NCBI GenBank assembly: GCA_009903935.1
Contig: WYEG01000017.1
Coordinates: 1-37,478, forward strand
Origin: Caldimicrobium sp.
Lineage (GTDB): Bacteria; Desulfobacterota; Thermodesulfobacteria; Thermodesulfobacteriales; Thermodesulfobacteriaceae
Direction of reading: 5' to 3'
Length of the DNA stretch: 37,478 bases
How positions within the stretch are numbered: the first letter of the stretch is position 1; each line of letters opens with the position of its first letter. Positions 13,556 through 21,363 of this stretch are shown here, one piece after another. A program made the position numbers and the translations under genes. Under the pieces are notes generated by a model. That model saw nothing but the letters and a program-made list of their open reading frames with translations. It was not told where the DNA came from and made no database searches.

Positions 13556-15367
13556 ATGAAAGGTTCTTCGTATAAAAAGGTAATCCAAGCTCTGGGGCTT
13601 GTTTTTGGAGATATCGGTACAAGCCCCATCTACACCCTAAGCGTAGTTTTCCTCCTTTTAAAGCCAACCAAAGAAAACATCCTCGGAGTGCTCTCTCTCA
13701 TCTTTTGGACGCTGATCATCATCCCCACCCTCCAATACACAGTCTTAGCCATGAGCCTGAGTTTAAGGGGTGAGGGTGGAACTTTAATCCTCTGGGAAAT
13801 TTTACACACCCTTTTAAAGGGTAAAAAAAGGCTTCTTGGCTTTTTTACCATCCTTTCCTTCATAGGGATTTCTCTGCTTATGGGGGACGGGGTTATAACC
13901 CCTGCCATAAGCATCATTAGTGCCGTTGAGGGTGCCTCTTTTATCCCGGGATTAAGACCTCTTAATCCTGATGAAGTTGTGATTATCTCAGCGCTCATCG
14001 CCCTTTTTCTTTTCTATTTTCAGAAGGGCGGAACGGAGAGGGTTTCCTTTACTTTTGGTCCTCTCATGTGTCTATGGTTTGGAAGCCTCTTTTCCCTTGG
14101 TTTAGCAAACATTGTAAAAGCCCCTGAGGTCATAGAAGCCGTAAATCCTCTCTATGCTTTAAAATTTTTCCAAGAGAACGGTTGGAAAGCCTACCTGGTT
14201 CTAGGCGAGGTGATACTTTGTGCAACCGGTTCAGAAGCCATGTATGCCGACATGGGGCATCTTGGGGCTCGCCCGATTAAAAGGGCTTGGTATCTTGTCC
14301 TGATTGCGCTCCTTATCAACTACTTTGGTCAAGGAGCCTTTCTCTTGCTTAATCCCTCGGCTAAAAGCGTTCTTTTTGAAATGTGTCTCAACACCCTGCC
14401 CATAGCTTATGTTCCCTTTTTGGTTTTAGCCCTTCTTGCGACGATCATTGCTTCTCAAGCTATAATTAGCGGGATGTTTAGCGTGGTGTATCAAGCCATC
14501 TTTGCTCGCATCTTTCCCATCATGAAGGTAAAGTATACCTCCCCAGAGCTTCACTCTCAAATATACATCGGGGCGGTAAATTGGTTGCTTTTCCTTGCGG
14601 TAATCTTTATAATGTCTGAGTTTAAGACCTCAGCAAGTTTAGCCTCAGCTTATGGTCTTGCTGTTACTGGTAATATGACAATTACAGGCATTTTCCTTAT
14701 TATTATCTTTTTTCTTAAAAGGAAGCTATTCTTTGCCATGCTTGCTGTGTTTACTGCTTTAGTAACTTTTATATACTTTACCTCAACCTTGTTTAAACTG
14801 CCCCATGGAGGATATTTAGCAATTATTCTTGCTGGTATACCCTTTTCTATCATTCTTCTATACACTGAAGGTCAGAAACGCTTATACAAAAGCATAAACT
14901 TTTTAAGTAGAGAAGAGTTTGTCCATAAGTTTACACGGTTTTACGCAAAGAACCCCAAGATACCAGGGCAAGCTTTATACTTTATACGGGATATAGAGCA
15001 CTTCCCCCCTTATGTGATAGAAAACATCTTCTTCCACGGCATCCTATACGAAGAGAATATTTTCGTTTCTCTCATAAGAAAAAATGAGCCCTACGGGATA
15101 ACTATCGGATACTTAGAAGAGCTCTGCCCTGGGGCTAAAACCTTAGAGATTGCTTACGGTTACATGGAGATCTTAAGGGTTGAGGATATTTTAAGGGAGC
15201 TTGGCATTGATGAAAGGGTTGTTTTTTACGGGCTTGAAGACATTGAGACCAAGCACCCTATCTGGAAGGTCTATGCCTTTATTAAGCAAATGAGCCCTCA
15301 TTTTGTCAAGTTCCTTGACCTTCCTCCTTCAAAACTACATGGGGTGCTTACCCGGATGGTCATCTAA
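13556..15367 (+). CDS. kup: Kup-family potassium transporter
   Basis: Kup (KUP/HAK/KT) proteins are inner-membrane K+/H+ symporters. The 603-residue product begins with the family signature ALGLVFGDIGTSPIYTLSVVF (residues about 11-31) and has GEGGTLILWEIL, MGDGVITPAISIISAVEG and CATGSEAMYADMGHLG, all diagnostic, then about twelve hydrophobic spans to residue 440. The cytosolic C-terminal domain (about 450-603) is complete but short. The ATG lies 31 bp after the preceding terminator. TATACT at 13531 could be a -10 box, but no good -35 was found. No terminator is evident after it. Confidence 0.95.
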   Translation: MKGSSYKKVIQALGLVFGDIGTSPIYTLSVVFLLLKPTKENILGVLSLIFWTLIIIPTLQYTVLAMSLSLRGEGGTLILWEILHTLLKGKKRLLGFFTILSFIGISLLMGDGVITPAISIISAVEGASFIPGLRPLNPDEVVIISALIALFLFYFQKGGTERVSFTFGPLMCLWFGSLFSLGLANIVKAPEVIEAVNPLYALKFFQENGWKAYLVLGEVILCATGSEAMYADMGHLGARPIKRAWYLVLIALLINYFGQGAFLLLNPSAKSVLFEMCLNTLPIAYVPFLVLALLATIIASQAIISGMFSVVYQAIFARIFPIMKVKYTSPELHSQIYIGAVNWLLFLAVIFIMSEFKTSASLASAYGLAVTGNMTITGIFLIIIFFLKRKLFFAMLAVFTALVTFIYFTSTLFKLPHGGYLAIILAGIPFSIILLYTEGQKRLYKSINFLSREEFVHKFTRFYAKNPKIPGQALYFIRDIEHFPPYVIENIFFHGILYEENIFVSLIRKNEPYGITIGYLEELCPGAKTLEIAYGYMEILRVEDILRELGIDERVVFYGLEDIETKHPIWKVYAFIKQMSPHFVKFLDLPPSKLHGVLTRMVI

Positions 15368-15469
15368 TTTTCGCAAATAACCTTAATAAACCTTGTTCAT
15401 CTGGCTTCTTTCAGAAAATTCTATGATAAAAGTTGTTTGCCTTGGTTTTCTAAATTTTTTTAAAGCATC

Positions 15470-15497
15470 TTGACATTTTTTGAAAGGGGGTTATTTT
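15470..15497 (+). promoter_or_regulatory. Promoter of the speD-gspF gene run
   Basis: TTGACA (15470-15475), 16-bp spacer, TATTTT (15492-15497). A leader of about 40 nt ends with the ribosome binding site AAGGGGGGA before the speD ATG. It sits in a 179-bp gap in which I see no riboswitch-like structure. Confidence 0.65.
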
Positions 15498-15546
15498 ATA
15501 CCCCGTCCATTTAGCGGAGAAATCTTGCTATAAGGGGGGATAAAAG

Positions 15547-15993
15547 ATGAAAAATTTTGAGAAGATGGAGTATGGCTTTGGTCAGCACCTGATAATCGAC
15601 GGATACGGTGCAAATCAGGCAAAGCTTATGGATATCGATTTCATCTACGATTTCCTCAATAAATACCCGGAAACCATCGAGATGACGAAGATCATGCCCC
15701 CTTATGTGTTTAAGTATTTTGCTCCAAACCCAGAAGACTGGGGAATATCCGGCTTTGTAATCATCGCCGAAAGCCATATAAGCATCCATACCTTTCCAGA
15801 AAAGCTCTACTTAAGCGTTGACATCTTTTCTTGCAAACCCTTCAATGTGGATAAAGCCATCGTTGACATAACCGAGATGTTTGAGATTAAAAAGAGCGAG
15901 ATCAGGCTCCTTGATAGAGGCTTAGAGTTTCCAAGGTCCATCAGAGCCGTTGAAAACTTCATGCGCCTTGAAAGAAAGGGTCTAACTTTCTAA
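15547..15993 (+). CDS. speD: S-adenosylmethionine decarboxylase proenzyme
   Basis: SpeD supplies decarboxylated AdoMet, the aminopropyl donor for polyamines. The self-cleavage motif AESHISIHTFPE is present: processing between E75 and S76 would create the pyruvoyl group on S76. H81 in SIHTFPE and C96 in IFSC are the expected proton-transfer residues of the prokaryotic class 1b enzymes. At 148 residues it is somewhat longer than the usual 115-130, with extra residues at the C-terminus. It is the first gene of a long plus-strand run, 3 bp upstream of the ureohydrolase gene. Confidence 0.93.
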   Translation: MKNFEKMEYGFGQHLIIDGYGANQAKLMDIDFIYDFLNKYPETIEMTKIMPPYVFKYFAPNPEDWGISGFVIIAESHISIHTFPEKLYLSVDIFSCKPFNVDKAIVDITEMFEIKKSEIRLLDRGLEFPRSIRAVENFMRLERKGLTF

Positions 15994-15996
15994 AGG

Positions 15997-16854
15997 ATGA
16001 AGCTCAATTTTCTTGGGCTACCCGATTCCTCAAATCCTAGGGTAGCCCTTGTCCCACTCCCCTTTGAGTTTACAACCTCCTGGCTTAAAGGAACGAAGTT
16101 TGCCCCCCTTGAAATCCTAAAAGTAAGCCCAAACCTTGAATTCTTCGACGAAGAAGATTTAATCACTCCGCATGAGGTCTTAGGATTCTATACCGAGGAA
16201 ATAATTGAATTTTCGACTGATTTTGAGAGGGCTTTAGCTCAGGTTGAAGAATTAGCTAAGAAATACGCCGAAAAAAGACTTTTTGCCATCTACATAGGGG
16301 GAGAGCATACGGTAAGCTTTCCTATACTTAAGGTATACCAAAAGTATTATCCTTGCCTTAGAGTCCTCCATCTTGACGCTCATCTTGACCAAAGGGACGA
16401 ATACCTTGGAAGCAAGCTCAATCATGCTACGGTCATGCGAAGGGTAAAAGAGCTTAATCTTCCTGTGTTAAGCGTCGGCATAAGGTCAGCATCAGAGGAG
16501 GAAAAGGAGATTTTGCTTAATGAAAGAGAGGTTATTATTCCTGCCAAGGATTTTATAAAGGATGAGGAGGCTTCTCTTAAGAAGGTCTCGGAATTTTTAG
16601 GGGAGGGACCAAGCTACCTTAGCCTTGATGTAGATGTCTTTGACCCATCTCAGGCACCGGGAGTTGGAACGCCTGAGCCAGGAGGTCTAAGCTGGTATCA
16701 GGTTTTAGAAATTTTGAAGCTCTTTGTTAAGGCAAACCCTGTAGCGATGGACATCGTCGAGGTCCGACCAATGCCCGCTTTACCCATAACAGAATATCTT
16801 GTGGCGAGGCTGATCCTTAAAATTTCAGCCTATTTAGCAAAGTCTTTGCCATGA
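15997..16854 (+). CDS. speB: Ureohydrolase, agmatinase / aminopropylagmatinase family
   Basis: The 285-residue enzyme belongs to the arginase/agmatinase family and should release urea from agmatine or N1-aminopropylagmatine. The binuclear Mn ligands are visible: H104 in GGEHTVS, D127/H129/D131 in LDAHLDQRD, and the two Asp of SLDVDVFDPSQAPGVGTPEPGG. Next to speD, and with no spermidine synthase gene nearby, it fits the thermophile route in which agmatine is aminopropylated before urea is removed. Substrate choice cannot be settled from the sequence. It ends with ATGA overlap into the next gene. Confidence 0.9.
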   Translation: MKLNFLGLPDSSNPRVALVPLPFEFTTSWLKGTKFAPLEILKVSPNLEFFDEEDLITPHEVLGFYTEEIIEFSTDFERALAQVEELAKKYAEKRLFAIYIGGEHTVSFPILKVYQKYYPCLRVLHLDAHLDQRDEYLGSKLNHATVMRRVKELNLPVLSVGIRSASEEEKEILLNEREVIIPAKDFIKDEEASLKKVSEFLGEGPSYLSLDVDVFDPSQAPGVGTPEPGGLSWYQVLEILKLFVKANPVAMDIVEVRPMPALPITEYLVARLILKISAYLAKSLP

Positions 16855-17435
16855 GCTATTTTCATCAGCTTGCAAAGCTCCTATTTGAGGCAAACCTTTT
16901 AAAGAGGATTGAAAGGACAGGCTATAGCTACCTTGGCACAGGTAAAGAAGATGTAGCGAAGCATTCCTTCGGCACCGTCTTCTGCGCCTACATTCTTTGT
17001 CAGTTCTTCCGAGGAAAGGTTGATGTAGCTAAAGTTTTGACCATGGCTCTTTTCCACGACTTTCCAGAGGCAAGGACAGGGGACTTTAACGCCGTAAACA
17101 AGCTCTACAACCAAGCTGACGAAGAGAGAGCCTTAAGCGAAGCAGTTGGAACCTTTCCCTTTGGAGAAGAAATCCTTACCCTTTTTAAAGAGTATAGAGC
17201 ACTTGAGACCCTTGAAGCCAAAATCGTCCACGATGCCGATACCCTTGACCTGATGCTTCAGCTTAAAGAACAGAAGGACCTAAACAACCCCTATGCTGAA
17301 AGATGGTTGAGATATGCAAAAAGAAGGCTTATCTTAGAAGAGAGTAAAAGCCTTGCTGAAGCCATCTTAGAGACGGAATGGTGCTCCTGGTGGCTTGAGA
17401 GGTTGATCAAAGTTGACACAGATAAGGAATCCTGA
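16851..17435 (+). CDS. HD-domain protein, YfbR/HDDC2-type 5'-deoxynucleotidase
   Basis: This 194-residue protein has the HD-superfamily metal site: H38 in AKHSFGTVF, H69-D70 in ALFHDFPEARTGD and a later Asp in VHDADTLDLMLQLKEQ. The pattern HDFPEARTGD is typical of the YfbR/HDDC2 group, which dephosphorylates deoxynucleoside monophosphates. It overlaps speB by four bases and the following Fe/S gene by 23 bases, so translational coupling is likely. The substrate is inferred from family only. Confidence 0.8.
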   Translation: MSYFHQLAKLLFEANLLKRIERTGYSYLGTGKEDVAKHSFGTVFCAYILCQFFRGKVDVAKVLTMALFHDFPEARTGDFNAVNKLYNQADEERALSEAVGTFPFGEEILTLFKEYRALETLEAKIVHDADTLDLMLQLKEQKDLNNPYAERWLRYAKRRLILEESKSLAEAILETEWCSWWLERLIKVDTDKES

Positions 17436-18426
17436 AGATTGCGTAAGATGTGGCAAGTGCTTAACCCATTGTCCAACCTATAGATTTTTTCTCAGAGAAG
17501 ATTTTTCACCCCGTGGAAGAAATGTCCTTTTAAGTCAAGGTTTAGCGGGAGAAGGCTTATCTTACTGCCTTCTTTGTGGAAGGTGCGAAAGGGTCTGCCC
17601 CCTAAGGGTAAGCTTCCCAAAAGGCTACCTTCAAAGCTTAGTCACAGGAAAAGAACAAAATTCTTTTCTCCCAGCCTTAAAGGACTTACTTTTCTGGAAA
17701 GATTTTAGTCAAAAAAGCCCGGCCTTCTTCCTTGATGAAGGGGGCTTTTCTTCAAAGGAAGGCGATTTTTATCTTTTCCTATCCTGCGGGCTTAAGCATT
17801 TGTATCCCAAAGCCTTGGTTAATTTTTCTGCCCTATTAAAAAAGGAGGGGCTAAAGGTTCATGTCCCTCAAGCAAACTGCTGCGGAATACTTTACCTAAG
17901 CTTGAAGGATTTTGGGAGGCTAAAGGAGTTTGCTCAAAATAACCTTTTAGCCTTCTCTGAGGAAAAACCTATCCTAACCTTTTGTGCAACCTGTCTTTGG
18001 ATGTTTAGAAAGGTTTACCCGCTTATTTCCGAGGATTTTAGAAGTTTAGCTGAAAGAACATACTTTGTGTTGGATTTTTTGGTAAGTCACTTTAAGGTAA
18101 AAGTGGAAATTGAAGGCTTTGGGAAGGTGCTTTTTCATAAGCCATGTCATCTTGTAGGCGAAGGATTAGTCAACATAGACTTGACTTTATCTAATTTAGG
18201 ACTTAATAATAAAATAAAAGATTTTTGTTGCGGATCTGGTAAAGCTGACCTTTGGCTCAAAGGCTTTCAGAGGGAATACCGTAGAGCGTGGCTAAGGGAA
18301 CTCTCAAGCATTGATGTTTTGGCAACAGCCTGCACTGGTTGTTTTTACAATTTTAGCACCCTTTTGAAGCCTCCTCCTTTAGTAAAGCATTGGCTTGAGG
18401 TTATAAACCTAAAACAGCATGGCTGA
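17413..18426 (+). CDS. (Fe-S)-binding CCG-domain protein (GlcF/GlpC/HdrD-like)
   Basis: The 337-residue protein starts with two 4Fe-4S ferredoxin motifs (CVRCGKCLTHCP near residue 11 and CLLCGRCERVCP near 52). Two cysteine-rich CCG-type domains follow: NCCGILYLS with FCATCLWMF, then KPCHLVGEG with DFCCGSG and TACTGC. This layout is found in GlcF, GlpC, LutA-like and heterodisulfide-reductase-like subunits that pass electrons between a flavoprotein and quinone or thiol acceptors. No flavoprotein partner is adjacent, so its reaction is unknown. The start is a TTG at 17413 inside the previous gene; no ATG is suitably placed before the first Cys motif. Confidence 0.8.
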   Translation: MTQIRNPEDCVRCGKCLTHCPTYRFFLREDFSPRGRNVLLSQGLAGEGLSYCLLCGRCERVCPLRVSFPKGYLQSLVTGKEQNSFLPALKDLLFWKDFSQKSPAFFLDEGGFSSKEGDFYLFLSCGLKHLYPKALVNFSALLKKEGLKVHVPQANCCGILYLSLKDFGRLKEFAQNNLLAFSEEKPILTFCATCLWMFRKVYPLISEDFRSLAERTYFVLDFLVSHFKVKVEIEGFGKVLFHKPCHLVGEGLVNIDLTLSNLGLNNKIKDFCCGSGKADLWLKGFQREYRRAWLRELSSIDVLATACTGCFYNFSTLLKPPPLVKHWLEVINLKQHG

Positions 18427-19348
18427 TAAGTATCCATCCTATCTAAATCTCTTAGAAAGCGGAGAGCTTGATAGAAGAATTGAGGCTCTTTATGAAAGGT
18501 TAAGCCCTTGTAGGGTCTGCCCCCACGAATGCGGGGTAGATAGACTAAAGGGAGAAAAGGGTTTTTGTCGTGTGGGGAATAAGCCAATGATAGCAAGCTA
18601 TGGACCCCATTTTGGCGAAGAAAGACCCCTTGTGGGAGAAGGAGGCTCAGGAACGATATTTTTTACCTATTGTAACATGGCTTGCGTTTACTGCCAAAAC
18701 TGGGAGATAAGCCATGAGGGCGAAGGAGAAGAGGTTTCAGAAGAAACCTTGGCTAAGGTCATGCTCATTCTTAAAGTCTGGGGTTGCCATAACATAAACC
18801 TTGTTACCCCTACCCACCAGATACCTTTTATAGTTAAGGCTATAAAGATTGCGGCTGAATCTGGGCTTGACCTCCCTATTGTTTACAACTGTGGAGGCTA
18901 TGAGTCGGTTGAAACTTTACGGCTACTTGAAGGGATTATCGACATCTACATGCCAGATATCAAGTATATGGACGAAAAGGTTGCTTTAAGGCTTTCAAAG
19001 GTTAAAAACTATCCTGAGGTGGTTAAGCTTGCGGTGAAGGAGATGCATCGTCAGGTTGGAGACTTGGTGATAGAAAAGGGTATAGCTAAAAGGGGGCTTA
19101 TCATCAGGCATCTTGTTTTGCCTGAAGACCTCTCCCAGACAGAAGAGGTTATAAAGTTTATAGCCCAAGAGATATCTCCTAACACCTACTTTAACCTTAT
19201 GGACCAATATAGACCCTGCGGGGAAGCCTGGAAGTATCCGCCCCTTGATAGAAAGATTACCAAAGAAGAATGGAATAGAGCCTTAGAGTTTGCGAAGAAG
19301 TATGGGCTTAAAAGGCTTGACGATAGAAGAGCAAGGTTCTGGGACTAA
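18419..19348 (+). CDS. Radical SAM protein, PflX-like (PFL-activase homologue)
   Basis: The 309 residues carry the radical SAM cluster motif C85-x3-C89-x2-C92 (CNMACVYCQN), preceded by an N-terminal Cys set C31, C34, C38 and C50 (CRVCPHECGV, GFCRVGN) that could hold another metal centre. The layout matches the uncharacterised PflX / COG1313 family, related to pyruvate formate-lyase activating enzymes but with no established substrate. There is no glycyl-radical enzyme gene in the window. The ATG overlaps the Fe/S gene by eight bases, so the two are probably made together. Confidence 0.82.
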   Translation: MADKYPSYLNLLESGELDRRIEALYERLSPCRVCPHECGVDRLKGEKGFCRVGNKPMIASYGPHFGEERPLVGEGGSGTIFFTYCNMACVYCQNWEISHEGEGEEVSEETLAKVMLILKVWGCHNINLVTPTHQIPFIVKAIKIAAESGLDLPIVYNCGGYESVETLRLLEGIIDIYMPDIKYMDEKVALRLSKVKNYPEVVKLAVKEMHRQVGDLVIEKGIAKRGLIIRHLVLPEDLSQTEEVIKFIAQEISPNTYFNLMDQYRPCGEAWKYPPLDRKITKEEWNRALEFAKKYGLKRLDDRRARFWD

Positions 19349-19967
19349 GTTCTTTGCCGTGGGTGATGTCCATGGCTGTAGTAGAAGCCTTGAAGCCTTG
19401 CTTTCTAAGCTTCCCATTCGCTGGAACGAAGACTATTTGATCTTCCTTGGCGACTACATAGACCGAGGAGAAGACCCACGCCGAGCCTTAGAGATAGTGA
19501 TGGAGGTGGCTAAAGCCTATCCTGGGAAGGTGATAGCCCTAAAAGGGAACCATGAGTGGATGTTTGAAAGGTTTTTGCAAGGGATAGACCCAGAGGTCTT
19601 TCTTTATAACGGCGGGGATAAGACCTTACGTTGCTACATGAAGGAGGGGCGTCTTCAAATACCGGATGAACATGTTGATTTCCTACGGAGCCTTCCTCTT
19701 TATGTCGAAACTCCGGACTATATCTTTGTCCATGCTGGGATAAACCCTTACAAAAGCCTTCAAGAACAGGATGAGATGGACCTTCTTTGGATTAGACAAA
19801 GCTTTTATCTTTATGAAGGCACATTCCCCAAGGTGGTAGTGTTTGGGCACACTCCTTTTCCGGACGTGCTGATGCTTGATGATCGGATCGGTATTGATAC
19901 CGGATGCGTCTATGGGGGGAAGCTTTCGGCGGTAATGCTTCCAGATAGAGTGGTCTTTCAAGTATGA
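19302..19967 (+). CDS. PPP-family metallophosphatase (Ser/Thr phosphatase or ApaH-like)
   Basis: Starting at ATG 19302 the product has 221 residues and all PPP-family motifs: GDVHG (21-25), GDYIDRG (50-56), GNHE (82-85), and the metal-binding His in VHAGINP and FGHTPF. Bacterial members are protein Ser/Thr/Tyr phosphatases (PrpA/PrpB) or diadenosine tetraphosphatases; this one is short and could be either. The start overlaps the radical SAM gene by 47 bp. A TTG at 19290 and a TTG at 19317 are alternatives, and no clear ribosome binding site decides between them. It is followed after 20 bp by the next gene. Confidence 0.85.
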   Translation: MGLKGLTIEEQGSGTKFFAVGDVHGCSRSLEALLSKLPIRWNEDYLIFLGDYIDRGEDPRRALEIVMEVAKAYPGKVIALKGNHEWMFERFLQGIDPEVFLYNGGDKTLRCYMKEGRLQIPDEHVDFLRSLPLYVETPDYIFVHAGINPYKSLQEQDEMDLLWIRQSFYLYEGTFPKVVVFGHTPFPDVLMLDDRIGIDTGCVYGGKLSAVMLPDRVVFQV

Positions 19968-19987
19968 ATTCTTAGGAGGTAGAGGCT

Positions 19988-20479
19988 ATGGCAGATGACA
20001 AGAAAAAGCTCTCTTGGCGGGAGATAGACAAGCTGAAAGACCAAAGCGGTCTTGCAAAGCTCAGAAAAAAGAGGGAAAAAGCAGAAAGAGCTGAGTCCCC
20101 TTTGCTTGACGAAACAAAGAAAAAAAGCTACCTCAAGGAGCTTGAAAAGCTTTTTCAAGGGAAAAATTCAAAGGAAATGGAAGAGGCTTTGAAAAAGCTT
20201 CATCAATCGGCTGGTAAAAGGGACTTCAAAAAGCTTGCCCTCGAATTCATCGAAAAGTTTGGCCTTCCTACCGATGCTATGACTTTGCTTCTTTTTTTGG
20301 ATTCTAAAGAAAAGGAGCTTATTCTTAAGACTATACAATTTATAAAGGAGAATTTTTCTTTATTTTCAAAGGAAGATTTAGAAGCCTTGATTACCAAACT
20401 AAAGACCCTGAGGTATACGGTTACCGACCCTGCGGTGTCTTTTAAGGTAGAGAAGGTCTTAAAGGAGCTTCCCCTTTGA
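19988..20479 (+). CDS. Conserved-looking hypothetical, charged helical protein
   Basis: I do not recognise this 163-residue protein. It is highly charged and predicted helical throughout: a Lys/Arg/Glu-rich N-terminus (KLSWREIDKLKDQSG, LRKKREKAERAES) that may be disordered, then amphipathic helices from about residue 45 to the end (EKFGLPTDAMTLLLFLD, KELILKTIQFIKENF). It has no signal peptide, membrane span or Cys motif. A good ribosome binding site (TTAGGAGGTAGAGG) precedes the ATG. The stop TGA overlaps the xerD ATG (TGATG), so translation of the two is coupled, and a role with chromosome dimer resolution or cell division is conceivable but unsupported. Confidence 0.7.
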   Translation: MADDKKKLSWREIDKLKDQSGLAKLRKKREKAERAESPLLDETKKKSYLKELEKLFQGKNSKEMEEALKKLHQSAGKRDFKKLALEFIEKFGLPTDAMTLLLFLDSKEKELILKTIQFIKENFSLFSKEDLEALITKLKTLRYTVTDPAVSFKVEKVLKELPL

Positions 20480-21363
20480 TGGGGGATGTCCTTAAAGAAT
20501 TTCTAACCTTTTTGCTTTCTCAGAAAAACTATTCTTTGAACACCCTTTATGCCTATGCTGGAGATATAAAAGATTTCCTTGAATTTATATCAGAGAAGAA
20601 GGTTGAGCTCAAGGACTTAGACCTAAGCGTCGTTGAAGCCTACTTAGCAATTCTTAGAGAAAGGGGGTTTAATCCCTACAGCATTGCGAGGAAGCTTTCA
20701 AGCTTAAGGAGGTTTTTTAGGTTCTTGCTTGAAGAGCTTCAGCTTGAGCTTCCTCCTTTGCTTTTGGAAACACCAAAGCTTCCCTTTCGGTTGCCAAAGG
20801 TTCTTACCCTTGATGAGGTAAACGCCCTTCTTTCGGCTCCTGACCTTTCTTCACCCTTAGGAATTCGGGATAGGTGCATGCTGGAAGTCCTTTACGCTAC
20901 AGGGGTTAGGGTCTCTGAGCTTGTAAGCTTAAAACTTTCGAGCCTAAACCTTGAGCTTGGGCTTGTTAGGGTTTTAGGGAAAGGAGAAAAGGTCCGGCTT
21001 GTGCCCTTGGGAGAGCCTGCTTTAAACTTCTTAAAGCTCTATTTAGCCGAGGTAAGACCAAGGCTTGAGAACAAAAATAGCAAGGACTTTGTCTTTCTAA
21101 ACCGCCTTGGGTCACCGATGACAAGACAGAGGTTTTGGCAGATTATAAAGGAGTATGCAAATAAAGCAGGCATCCCTCTTGAGAAGATTTCGCCCCATGT
21201 GCTTAGGCATTCTTTCGCAACCCATCTGTTAGAAGGAGGGGCAGACCTTAGGTCAATTCAACTCCTGCTTGGGCATAGTAGCATAACGACAACGCAAATC
21301 TATACCCATGTGGATGTAAAAAGGCTAAGAGATGTTTATGACAAATACCATCCAAGGGCTTAA
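20479..21363 (+). CDS. xerD: Tyrosine recombinase XerC/XerD
   Basis: This site-specific recombinase resolves chromosome dimers at dif. With the start at ATG 20479 it has 294 residues: a SAM-like core-binding domain (residues 1-90) and a catalytic domain with all six active-site residues, R144, K168, H240, R243, H266 and Y275. Each aligns with E. coli XerD (R148, K172, H244, R247, H270, Y279) at a constant offset of four. Whether it works with a partner or alone (as XerH or XerA do) cannot be seen here; I found no dif-like site in the window. The TGATG junction with the upstream gene supports this start over TTG at 20476. Confidence 0.93.
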   Translation: MGDVLKEFLTFLLSQKNYSLNTLYAYAGDIKDFLEFISEKKVELKDLDLSVVEAYLAILRERGFNPYSIARKLSSLRRFFRFLLEELQLELPPLLLETPKLPFRLPKVLTLDEVNALLSAPDLSSPLGIRDRCMLEVLYATGVRVSELVSLKLSSLNLELGLVRVLGKGEKVRLVPLGEPALNFLKLYLAEVRPRLENKNSKDFVFLNRLGSPMTRQRFWQIIKEYANKAGIPLEKISPHVLRHSFATHLLEGGADLRSIQLLLGHSSITTTQIYTHVDVKRLRDVYDKYHPRA

